A stretch of 5,199 bases of DNA from an uncultured Lachnospiraceae bacterium (GTDB lineage: Bacteria; Bacillota; Clostridia; Lachnospirales; Lachnospiraceae). Location of the stretch: contig OMRN01000112.1 in the NCBI GenBank assembly GCA_900313265.1, positions 1-5,199 of the forward strand. Reading direction: 5' to 3'. Position numbers and translations under genes: made by a program. This document shows, piece by piece, positions 1 to 5,199 of the stretch; position 1 is the stretch's first letter, and each line of letters begins with the position of its first letter. The notes beneath the pieces were generated by a model. It had not been told where the DNA came from. It worked only from the letters and a program-made list of their open reading frames with translations, and did no database searches.

Positions 1-20
1 ATAAATGCCGCCCGGAATGA

Positions 21-49
21 TTGAAAAATAGGCGTAAGAAGAATAAAAT
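21..49 (+). promoter_or_regulatory. Candidate sigma-A promoter of the HD-GYP/aminopeptidase operon
   Basis: TTGAAA (21-26) and TAAAAT (44-49) are separated by 17 bases, each one mismatch from the -35 and -10 consensus. Transcription would begin near 55-57, giving a leader of roughly 53 bases before ATG 109. AT-rich DNA makes chance matches more likely, so confidence is moderate. Confidence 0.5.
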
Positions 50-56
50 AGTAAGG

Positions 57-79
57 GATTTTATTTGATAAAATCAAAT
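57..79 (+). repeat. Overlapping AT-rich inverted repeats in the operon leader
   Basis: Two perfect inverted repeats share bases: GATTTTAT/ATAAAATC (57-64 with 68-75, 3-base loop) and ATTTGAT/ATCAAAT (63-69 with 73-79, 3-base loop). They are mutually exclusive as RNA hairpins. A run of seven T (82-88) follows. They could be an operator, a weak terminator of an upstream gene, or chance in AT-rich DNA. Confidence 0.3.
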
Positions 80-108
80 TGTTTTTTTCAGAGGGCAGAT
101 GAGTATTC

Positions 109-2427
109 ATGGAAGAAACCAAGGCTGTCAGAGGAGATGTTCCAACCCCGGAAGATAAAAAGGGAGAGGCGGAACGTTTCAGCGAACTGAATAAAACGAA
201 CTATCCGCACAACAACACCGCCCGGCTCAGGAAATGGGTTCCAATCGGGCTTGTTTTGCTGTGTGTAATCTGTGTTGCGATTAACTATTTCGGCGCAAAA
301 GCCGCGACATTCTTAAATCTTCCCCTGTTCCTTGACTGTATCGGAACGATGTTGGCCGCAGCCCTGGGAGGCGGTCTTCCCGGCGTTATTGTCGGTTATC
401 TTACGAATGTATTAAACGGTCTTTCGGATCCGATTTCCATGTATTACGGAATCTGCAATGTTTTAATTGCGCTTGTTACCGCAATTTTCTACCGGCGCAG
501 GTTCATTACGATAAAGAAACCCGGCATGCTGATTCTTACCATCGCGATTTATTCCTTAATTGGCGGCGGAATCGGATCGGTTATTACCTGGCTTTTATAC
601 GGTTTCAGTTTCGGAACCGGTATTTCGGCGCCTTTAGCCAATATTATTTTTAATCTCGGCCTCTTCAATAAATTCTGGTCTCAGTTTATCGCTGACATGC
701 TCATCGATATTTTTGATAAAACCATCAGTACGGCAATGCTTCTTTTGATTATTTCGGTTGTGCCGAAGAAGGTGAAGCAGGTGCTTGCTTTCTATACCGA
801 ATCGGAAACCTATTTAATCGATGCCCCCACTGTCATGCGTGAAGTAATTGACTCGAGTGTGGAGAACTTCCGCGGGGAGAAGAAAAACGGAAAAAGAATC
901 CGGATCCGGAAGAGCTTGTCTCTTCGCGCCAAGGTTCTGCTTCTTTTGGTAATCGCCAGCGTTTTAATCGGGGTTTCCGCCGGCATCATCAGTTTTACTC
1001 TTTACAGGCAGTCGGAGATTGCCGGACGCACGGGAATCGGTGAAGGTGTTGCGACGGTTGCCGCGAATATCGTAAACGGAGATGAGGTTAACCAGTATCT
1101 TTACGGAACGTATAACGAAGATTCTTACAATCTGACCTATATAAGATTAAAAGACTTAATCGATAACGTGCCCGATGTGGAAAATTTATATGTTCTGCAA
1201 GTAGGAGAAAAAGGCTCCTTTGTCGTTTTTGACTTTGATTCGCCTTCGCACGAAGCCCTGCCGCTCGGGGCCAATACGGTTTTGAGCGACGGACTTCGGA
1301 AATATTACGGCGATTTTGTAAGCGGCAAGGAGATTCCCTATGTCACGCAGAAAACGAAGGACGGCGAGTTCTTCAGCATCTGCAAACCGGTACACAATTC
1401 AAAAGGAAAATGCGTGGCTTACGCTTTTGTGGATATTTCGACCACGGAAATGAAAGCGGAGATTTATGAATTCCTGATAAAGGTCATCACGCTGTTCTTC
1501 GGTATTTTCCTTCTGATTTTTGCCGTATCGCTTCGCCTTGCGGAGAGGGGAGTTACCCATCCGATTAACGAAATGGCCGAGGCGGCGGGAGCTTTTGCCT
1601 ACGACAGCGAAGAAGCCCGTGACGAAAACGTGGAGAAAATCAACGAACTGGAAATCCACACGGGAGACGAAATCGAGAATCTGTATTACGCGCTCGCCAA
1701 GACCACGCGCGATACCATGGGCTACATCGAAGATGTCAACGAGAAAAACCGCATTATCATGAAGATGCAGACCGGTCTGATTATGGTCCTTGCGGACATG
1801 GTGGAAGGCCGTGACCAGGAAACCGGCGATCATGTACGGAAGACGGCGGCGTATGTCGGTGCCATTGCAAGAGAAATGAAGAGGGAAGGACGGCATCCGG
1901 AAATCCTGACGGAAGAATACATCGACGATATTGTGGCCAGTGCACCTCTGCACGACATCGGAAAAATCTGTGTGCCGGACCGTGTGCTTAATAAGCCGGG
2001 CAGACTGACCGATGAAGAATACGAGGAAATGAAGAAGCATACCACGGCCGGAGCGGAGATCATCGACCGGGCAATCGCCGAGGTCAGCGAAGGATCCGGA
2101 TATTTAAAAGAAGCCGCCAATCTGGCGCATTACCATCACGAGCGCTGGGACGGAACCGGCTATCCGGAGAAGTTAAAGAAAGAGGAAATTCCGCTCTCCG
2201 CACGTATTATGGCGGTTGCCGATGTTTTTGACGCACTCATATCCAAGCGGTGCTATAAGAAACCCTACACCTTTGAGGTTGCCATGGATATCATCCGCGA
2301 AGGGGCGGGAACTCATTTTGATCCGGAAGTTGTAAGGGCATTTTTGAAAATCGAAAAAGAGATTCAGGAAATTGCCGATACGAATATGAAAGCATTCCAT
2401 GAAGAAGATGACGATGATGAAATTTGA
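109..2427 (+). CDS. Membrane HD-GYP phosphodiesterase with ECF S-component-like and Cache-like sensor domains
   Basis: Predicted multi-pass membrane receptor, 772 aa, whose cytoplasmic output should hydrolyse cyclic di-GMP or a related cyclic dinucleotide. Residues 1-42 are a hydrophilic tail. About six hydrophobic helices fill 43-219; the segment around LPLFLDCIGTMLAAALGGG (71-89) resembles ECF vitamin-transporter S components (inference from pattern). A cytoplasmic linker (220-272) leads to a helix (274-298), an extracellular Cache-like region (299-451), another helix (452-474) and a HAMP-like segment (475-535, ending in TGDEIENL). The HD-GYP domain spans about 555-755: H575, H615-D616, K619, H644, HHERWDGTGYP (676-686) and D705 are all present, so it looks active. 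E571, four residues before H575, matches the extra metal ligand of trinuclear HD-GYP enzymes. ATG 109 is the first start after an in-frame stop at 100-102; AGAGGG at 90-95 is a somewhat distant ribosome site. The acidic C-terminus (EEDDDDEI) is encoded where the next gene begins. HD-GYP call very sure; sensor ligands unknown. Confidence 0.95.
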   Translation: MEETKAVRGDVPTPEDKKGEAERFSELNKTNYPHNNTARLRKWVPIGLVLLCVICVAINYFGAKAATFLNLPLFLDCIGTMLAAALGGGLPGVIVGYLTNVLNGLSDPISMYYGICNVLIALVTAIFYRRRFITIKKPGMLILTIAIYSLIGGGIGSVITWLLYGFSFGTGISAPLANIIFNLGLFNKFWSQFIADMLIDIFDKTISTAMLLLIISVVPKKVKQVLAFYTESETYLIDAPTVMREVIDSSVENFRGEKKNGKRIRIRKSLSLRAKVLLLLVIASVLIGVSAGIISFTLYRQSEIAGRTGIGEGVATVAANIVNGDEVNQYLYGTYNEDSYNLTYIRLKDLIDNVPDVENLYVLQVGEKGSFVVFDFDSPSHEALPLGANTVLSDGLRKYYGDFVSGKEIPYVTQKTKDGEFFSICKPVHNSKGKCVAYAFVDISTTEMKAEIYEFLIKVITLFFGIFLLIFAVSLRLAERGVTHPINEMAEAAGAFAYDSEEARDENVEKINELEIHTGDEIENLYYALAKTTRDTMGYIEDVNEKNRIIMKMQTGLIMVLADMVEGRDQETGDHVRKTAAYVGAIAREMKREGRHPEILTEEYIDDIVASAPLHDIGKICVPDRVLNKPGRLTDEEYEEMKKHTTAGAEIIDRAIAEVSEGSGYLKEAANLAHYHHERWDGTGYPEKLKKEEIPLSARIMAVADVFDALISKRCYKKPYTFEVAMDIIREGAGTHFDPEVVRAFLKIEKEIQEIADTNMKAFHEEDDDDEI

Positions 2428-4306
2428 AAAGCAGCGATTGAATGAACTGAGAATGAAAATGAAAAAAGAGGGAATCAGCTTCTGCCTGATTCCCTCTACT
2501 GATTATCATGCATCGGAGTATATTGCGGATTATTTCAAAGTGACCGAATTTTTCTCCGGATGTACGAGCGATAACGTGACACTTGTTATTTCGGAAAATG
2601 AGGCCCTTTTGTGGACCGACGGAAGATATTTTATTTCCGCCGCGAAGGAACTGGAAGGAACCGGGATAAAGCTTATGAAAACCGGAGAGCCGGGCGTTCC
2701 CTGCGTGAAAGATTACTTAAAGAATCACTTAAAAGAGGGGGATGTGTTAGGCTACGACGGCAGGATTATCAAAGCACTTCATGCGAATGAATTCCGCATG
2801 GCGGCTGCTGAGGGCGGATGGAAAATCCGTTCCGATTTCGATCCCGCGGCGGAAATCTGGACCGGCCGGCCGGCCCTTCCCGGTAATCCCGTCTGGGTAC
2901 TGGGGGAAGATATGGCCGGAGAAAGTGCGGAATCGAAACTGGAAAGAATCCGCAAAGCCATGGTGGAAAGACATGCGGAAATCTATATCATAACGGCGCT
3001 GGATGAGATTATGTGGACGCTGAATCTTCGCGGCCGCGATATCGACTACAATCCGGTGGCGCTGTCCTTTCTGGTTTTATATAAAAACGGCGGAAGAGTG
3101 TATCTTCAAAAGGCCGCCATGCCGGAGAAGGAATATCTGTCTGCCCTGGGACTTACGGTCTTCGATTATGAATCTTTTTATGAGGATCTTTCCGGGGAGA
3201 TTTTTACGGGGGAGGATTTCGGGGACAGAACCGGAGTGATGTTCTCGCATCAGGATATCAGTGACTGCATTTTAAATGCCGTTCTCCGGAAAAATTTTAA
3301 ACCCATACCGGCTGCCAGTCCGGTTGCGATGATGAAGGCGGTGAAAAATGAGATTGAAATGAGGAATATCCGCGAATGCTATCTTCGTGACAGCGTGGCA
3401 CTTTGCCGGTTTCTCTGCAGACTGCAAAAAAGGATGGAGGAATATGCCGAAGGCGGAGACGGACCGGACGGAAAAATGACGGAAATTTCGGTTGCGGAAT
3501 TATTGTATTCCTTCCGGGCCGAAATACCGGATTTTATCGGCCTTTCGTTTGAAACCATTTCCGCCTATGCCGATAACGGTGCCATTGTACATTATGCGCC
3601 GTCGAAAGAGCATGACCGGGAAATTGCTCCGGAGGGATTTTTGTTAATTGACTCCGGTGGTCAGTATAAAAGCGGAACCACGGATGTTACAAGAACCGTT
3701 GTGCTGGGACCCGTTACGGAAGAAATGCGACGGGACTTTACGCTGGTTGCGATTGCGAATTTAAGGCTTCTTACCGCAAAATTCCCGGAAGGATGTACAG
3801 GGGCGAATCTGGATATGTATGTAAGAGCACCGCTTTGGGAGAAGGGAATCGATTTCAAACACGGAACCGGCCACGGAATCGGCTATGTGTTAAACGTGCA
3901 TGAAGGTCCTCATAATATCAGCTGGAATCTTCGGAATAAGAGAGAATATATTCCGATTAAACCCGGCATGATTTTCTCCGACGAACCGGGGATTTACCGG
4001 GAAGGAAAGTACGGAATCCGTACGGAATCGATTGTGGAATGCATACCGGATGAATGTAATGAATTCGGGCAGTTTCTGCGCTTAAGACCGCTAACCTATG
4101 TTCCGATAGATATGCGTGCCTTGAATTTCTCTGAGATGGAAGAGGGCGATATCAAAAGGCTCAATGCCTATCATGAAGAAGTTTATCAAAAAATTTCTCC
4201 GCACCTTAAAGATGCGGAGGAACTTGCGTGGTTAAAAGAAGCGACAAAACCGGTAAAGTTATCCAAAATTCCGGATGATAAAAATCGCCGCGATGCAGAT
4301 GACTAA
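2417..4306 (+). CDS. Xaa-Pro aminopeptidase, aminopeptidase P family (M24B, long three-domain type)
   Basis: Cytoplasmic metallopeptidase that removes the N-terminal residue from peptides with proline in second position. The frame opens at ATG 2399 (635 aa); I prefer 2414 or 2417, since MKFEKQRLNELR aligns with the usual family N-terminus and the extra MKKMTM looks spurious. Residues below are numbered from 2399. Creatinase-like domain I (about 8-150) carries IPSTDYHASEYIADY and WTDGRYF (72-78); domain II covers about 160-320; the pita-bread catalytic domain covers about 325-550. All five metal ligands are present: D418, D429, H492, E529, E543, plus H398, H488 and H501 around the active site. 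Spacing matches the roughly 620-residue APP1 class (human XPNPEP1), not the 440-residue E. coli PepP. An M24 C-terminal domain (about 557-617) ends near WLKEATKPVK; the polar tail 621-635 is encoded in the overlap with the convergent ribU. No good Shine-Dalgarno precedes the start, so translation is probably coupled to the upstream gene. Confidence 0.95.
   Translation: MKFEKQRLNELRMKMKKEGISFCLIPSTDYHASEYIADYFKVTEFFSGCTSDNVTLVISENEALLWTDGRYFISAAKELEGTGIKLMKTGEPGVPCVKDYLKNHLKEGDVLGYDGRIIKALHANEFRMAAAEGGWKIRSDFDPAAEIWTGRPALPGNPVWVLGEDMAGESAESKLERIRKAMVERHAEIYIITALDEIMWTLNLRGRDIDYNPVALSFLVLYKNGGRVYLQKAAMPEKEYLSALGLTVFDYESFYEDLSGEIFTGEDFGDRTGVMFSHQDISDCILNAVLRKNFKPIPAASPVAMMKAVKNEIEMRNIRECYLRDSVALCRFLCRLQKRMEEYAEGGDGPDGKMTEISVAELLYSFRAEIPDFIGLSFETISAYADNGAIVHYAPSKEHDREIAPEGFLLIDSGGQYKSGTTDVTRTVVLGPVTEEMRRDFTLVAIANLRLLTAKFPEGCTGANLDMYVRAPLWEKGIDFKHGTGHGIGYVLNVHEGPHNISWNLRNKREYIPIKPGMIFSDEPGIYREGKYGIRTESIVECIPDECNEFGQFLRLRPLTYVPIDMRALNFSEMEEGDIKRLNAYHEEVYQKISPHLKDAEELAWLKEATKPVKLSKIPDDKNRRDADD
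2462..2497 (-). terminator. Minus-strand terminator-like hairpin at the start of the aminopeptidase gene
   Basis: AGAGGGAATCAG (2467-2478) and CTGATTCCCTCT (2486-2497) form a perfect 12-bp stem with a 7-base loop. On the minus strand the stem runs directly into six T residues (2467-2462, the first being the last stem base pair) and then CATTTTC. That is the form of an intrinsic terminator for antisense transcription. On the plus strand the hairpin would fold in the mRNA about 50 bases after the aminopeptidase start, with no T-run after it. No minus-strand gene immediately upstream of it was found, so its job is unclear. Confidence 0.45.
4188..4222 (-). terminator. Intrinsic terminator of ribU, inside the aminopeptidase gene
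   Basis: Read on the minus strand, CTCCGCA (4219-4213) pairs perfectly with TGCGGAG (4203-4197) around a 9-base loop. Two more A-T pairs outside a single mismatch lengthen the stem. It is followed by TTTTTT (4193-4188). It begins 36 bases after the ribU stop codon, the expected position. It is embedded in aminopeptidase codons for KISPHLKDAEEL. The form is good, though the U-run is short. Confidence 0.6.
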
Positions 4307-4966
4307 TAGAACCACACCGATAATGATGGCAAGCGGAGTGAATTTCTTTTTTCCTTTACTTCCGTCAGTGTTGTTTTGCGTATCACCTGCGACGGCCGGT
4401 ACCGGATTTTTCTCTTTGTATTCCAAAACTTTTGCCTTGTGTAAAAGGATGGAAACCGGTTTATAGATAATCAGCGTAATTGCCATATTGATGCCTGCCT
4501 TGATTAAGTTAAACGGCAGGAAAACCGTGGGAAGCATGGCCGCAACGGCTTCTCTCGGCATGCCGGTATAAAGCGGCGTAATTAAATAGTTCCATAAAAG
4601 CATGGAAGCCGTCATTGTAAAAACACCGACCGCAAGCCCGATAATGGCTGAGGGAAGTGTTTTTTTCCATCGGTAGATAAAGGCGGCGGGCAGTACGAAG
4701 CAGAGGCTTGCGATGACGTTCATTAAAAGACCGATCGGACCGCTTGTTGAAACGGTAACCATTTCGAGCAGACAGACCAAAATGACAACAACGCATCCTT
4801 CGACGGGGCCGATTAAGAAGCCTGTTAATACAAACAGAACGTCCTTGGGGTCATATTCCAAAAAAGGTGCCGCCGGCATAATGGGGATTCGCACGAATAC
4901 CATGACTATGTAGGATAAAGCCGCAAGCATGGCTGTGGTGGTGAGTTTTTTTACAGAAAATTTCAT
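4259..4966 (-). CDS. ribU: ECF transporter S component RibU, riboflavin uptake
   Basis: Integral membrane substrate-binding subunit of an energy-coupling factor transporter. It binds riboflavin and works with the shared EcfA/EcfA'/EcfT module, which must be encoded elsewhere. The 235-aa protein has the S-component fold: helix 1 (9-28) with the AxxxA pattern (A12-A16) that contacts EcfT, FLEYDPKDVLFVLTGFLIGP (35-54), a G-rich segment near 76-84 (GPIGLLMNV), and the RibU-like PFNLIKAGIN (151-160) before the last core helix. The FMN riboswitch directly upstream makes riboflavin the likely substrate. RibU proteins are usually about 190-200 aa; here a charged linker (about 182-209) and an extra hydrophobic helix (211-232) are added. 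The last 15 codons overlap the end of the aminopeptidase gene. The start is ATG 4966, preceded by AGGAGG at 4976-4971 with only 4 bases between. Family assignment is strong; substrate is inferred from the riboswitch and motifs. Confidence 0.95.
   Translation of the reverse strand: MKFSVKKLTTTAMLAALSYIVMVFVRIPIMPAAPFLEYDPKDVLFVLTGFLIGPVEGCVVVILVCLLEMVTVSTSGPIGLLMNVIASLCFVLPAAFIYRWKKTLPSAIIGLAVGVFTMTASMLLWNYLITPLYTGMPREAVAAMLPTVFLPFNLIKAGINMAITLIIYKPVSILLHKAKVLEYKEKNPVPAVAGDTQNNTDGSKGKKKFTPLAIIIGVVLLVICIAAIFIIRNFG
4313..4352 (+). terminator. Weak candidate terminator for the HD-GYP/aminopeptidase operon, inside ribU
   Basis: CACACCG (4313-4319) can pair with CGGAGTG (4334-4340) with one A-A mismatch and a 14-base loop. 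After two A residues comes TTTCTTTTTT (4343-4352). It starts six bases after the aminopeptidase stop codon, the expected place. The loop is long and the stem is imperfect, so this is only a candidate. Confidence 0.3.
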
Positions 4967-4970
4967 ATGT

Positions 4971-4976
4971 CCTCCT
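4971..4976 (-). promoter_or_regulatory. ribU ribosome binding site inside riboswitch P1
   Basis: AGGAGG lies on the minus strand four bases (ACAT) before ATG 4966. The spacing is short but the match to the anti-Shine-Dalgarno is complete. Bases 4976-4973 also serve as part of the P1 3' strand of the FMN aptamer, so ligand binding should hide the site. Confidence 0.8.
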
Positions 4977-5080
4977 CTCTCATCCAGACTATACTGTCGG
5001 TTCCGGAATCACACCGGATCGGCCGCCGTAGCGGTTTGCGGACTGTACCGCCGGTAGGGAATTTCACCCAACCTCGAAGA
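4973..5080 (-). promoter_or_regulatory. FMN riboswitch (RFN element) controlling ribU
   Basis: On the minus strand the conserved RFN core is read in order: UCUUC (5080-5076), GGGUGAAAUUCCCUACCGGC, GGUACAGUCCGC, a variable arm rich in G/C, GAUCCGGUGUGAUUCCGG, CCGACAGUAUAGUCUGGAUG. This is the FMN aptamer that represses riboflavin synthesis and import genes when FMN is bound. P1 can form as UCUUC 5080-5076 with GAGGA 4977-4973, with one G-U pair. That 3' strand holds four of the six bases of the AGGAGG Shine-Dalgarno (4976-4971), and the start codon follows at 4966. There is no space for a terminator/antiterminator platform after the aptamer, so direct occlusion of the ribosome site is the most likely mode (inference). 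Confidence 0.96.
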
Positions 5081-5097
5081 TTATTTTACCGTGAGAT

Positions 5098-5126
5098 ATA
5101 TTATTCTTTTTTTTAAGATGTGTCAA
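5098..5126 (-). promoter_or_regulatory. Sigma-A type promoter of ribU
   Basis: On the minus strand a perfect -35 box TTGACA (5126-5121) is followed after exactly 17 bases by TAATAT (5103-5098), close to the consensus TATAAT. The spacer is A-rich. Transcription should start near 5091-5093, about ten bases before the 5' strand of riboswitch P1, which fits a leader made almost wholly of the aptamer. Confidence 0.85.
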
Positions 5127-5142
5127 GGGTTTAGGGGGCTGC

Positions 5143-5167
5143 CTTAAGGTGACATCTTTGGGTGACA
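5143..5167. repeat. Tandem imperfect 12-mer containing GGTGACA
   Basis: CTTAAGGTGACA (5143-5154) and CTTTGGGTGACA (5156-5167) match at 10 of 12 positions, with one base between them, giving a 13-base period. The second copy is the outer part of the left arm of the adjacent large inverted repeat, whose right arm adds a third, inverted copy (TGTCACC, 5191-5197). This could be a degenerate extension of the repeat element or a set of binding half-sites. Confidence 0.45.
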
Positions 5168-5199
5168 GGCACTTTTGGTACAAAAGTGCCTGTCACCCA
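5159..5199. repeat. Perfect 19-bp inverted repeat at the window edge
   Basis: Bases 5159-5177 (TGGGTGACAGGCACTTTTG) are the exact reverse complement of 5181-5199, with a GTA loop. The repeat may go on beyond the window, as the last base still pairs. It lies just over 30 bases upstream of the ribU -35 box. No T-run follows it in the minus direction; the plus side is not visible. From memory, GGTGACAGGCAC-type palindromes recur in several Firmicutes genomes as dispersed REP-like elements; I could not check this. Alternatives are a strong terminator for a gene to the right or the end of a mobile element. Confidence 0.7.

Noticed and set aside
1..24. Possible last codons of an upstream gene ending in TGA at 22-24
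   Set aside because: Only seven codons are visible and nothing supports them as coding.
899..910. Palindrome TCCGGATCCGGA in the receptor gene
   Set aside because: It is a loopless 12-base palindrome in coding DNA, with no partner site nearby.
1520..1762. An 80-codon plus-strand frame within the receptor gene
   Set aside because: It overlaps the HAMP region out of frame, is Arg/Thr/Lys-rich and resembles no protein.
1399..2040. A 213-codon open frame on the minus strand inside the HD-GYP gene
   Set aside because: It is fully antisense to a strongly conserved coding domain, has no recognisable motifs and a Phe/His-rich composition typical of a shadow frame.
2862..2875. GC-only palindrome CCGGCCGGCCGG in the aminopeptidase gene
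   Set aside because: It is explained by codons for TGRPA in coding sequence, has no loop and no linked signal.
4396..4410. CCGGTACCGG followed by ATTTT, considered as a plus-strand terminator
   Set aside because: The palindrome has no loop, so a stable hairpin of useful length cannot form.
4509..4796. A 95-codon minus-strand frame inside ribU
   Set aside because: It lies out of frame on the same strand as the clear RibU coding region and has no motifs.
1..5199. CRISPR arrays, tRNA, rRNA, phage or defence genes
   Set aside because: No spaced direct repeats, no tRNA cloverleaf, and no such protein motifs were seen on either strand.

Overview
The window reads like chromosomal DNA of a low-to-moderate GC Gram-positive anaerobe. 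A clostridial, Lachnospiraceae-like genome is my best guess. This rests on an FMN riboswitch upstream of a RibU-type vitamin transporter, strong AGGAGG and sigma-A type signals, and a multi-domain HD-GYP protein of a kind common in Clostridia. The species cannot be named from the sequence alone.

Layout. Bases 1-108 hold a candidate sigma-A promoter and a short AT-rich leader. Bases 109-2427 (+) encode a 772-residue membrane receptor with an HD-GYP cyclic-dinucleotide phosphodiesterase output. Its start-proximal half is a six-helix domain resembling an ECF transporter S component, followed by a Cache-like extracellular sensor and a HAMP domain. A three-domain Xaa-Pro aminopeptidase (M24B) follows (about 2417-4306, +), overlapping the end of the receptor gene, so the two probably form one operon. 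Facing them is ribU (4259-4966, -), the riboflavin-specific S component of an ECF transporter. It is preceded by a full FMN riboswitch (about 4973-5080) and a textbook promoter (TTGACA, 17 bases, TAATAT). The right edge (5143-5199) holds tandem GGTGACA repeats and a perfect 19-bp inverted repeat cut by the window end.

How it works together. Riboflavin import is under FMN feedback: the P1 helix of the aptamer contains most of the ribU Shine-Dalgarno, so translational control is likely. The receptor probably senses something outside or in the membrane and adjusts cyclic dinucleotide levels. The peptidase trims proline-containing peptides. No sequence feature proves a functional link between the (+) operon and ribU.

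The least ordinary parts are structural. The two convergent genes overlap by 48 bp. A good intrinsic terminator for ribU lies inside the aminopeptidase coding region, and a weaker candidate for the (+) operon lies inside ribU. A second minus-strand terminator-like hairpin with a perfect 12-bp stem sits at the very start of the aminopeptidase gene, where it could stop antisense transcription.
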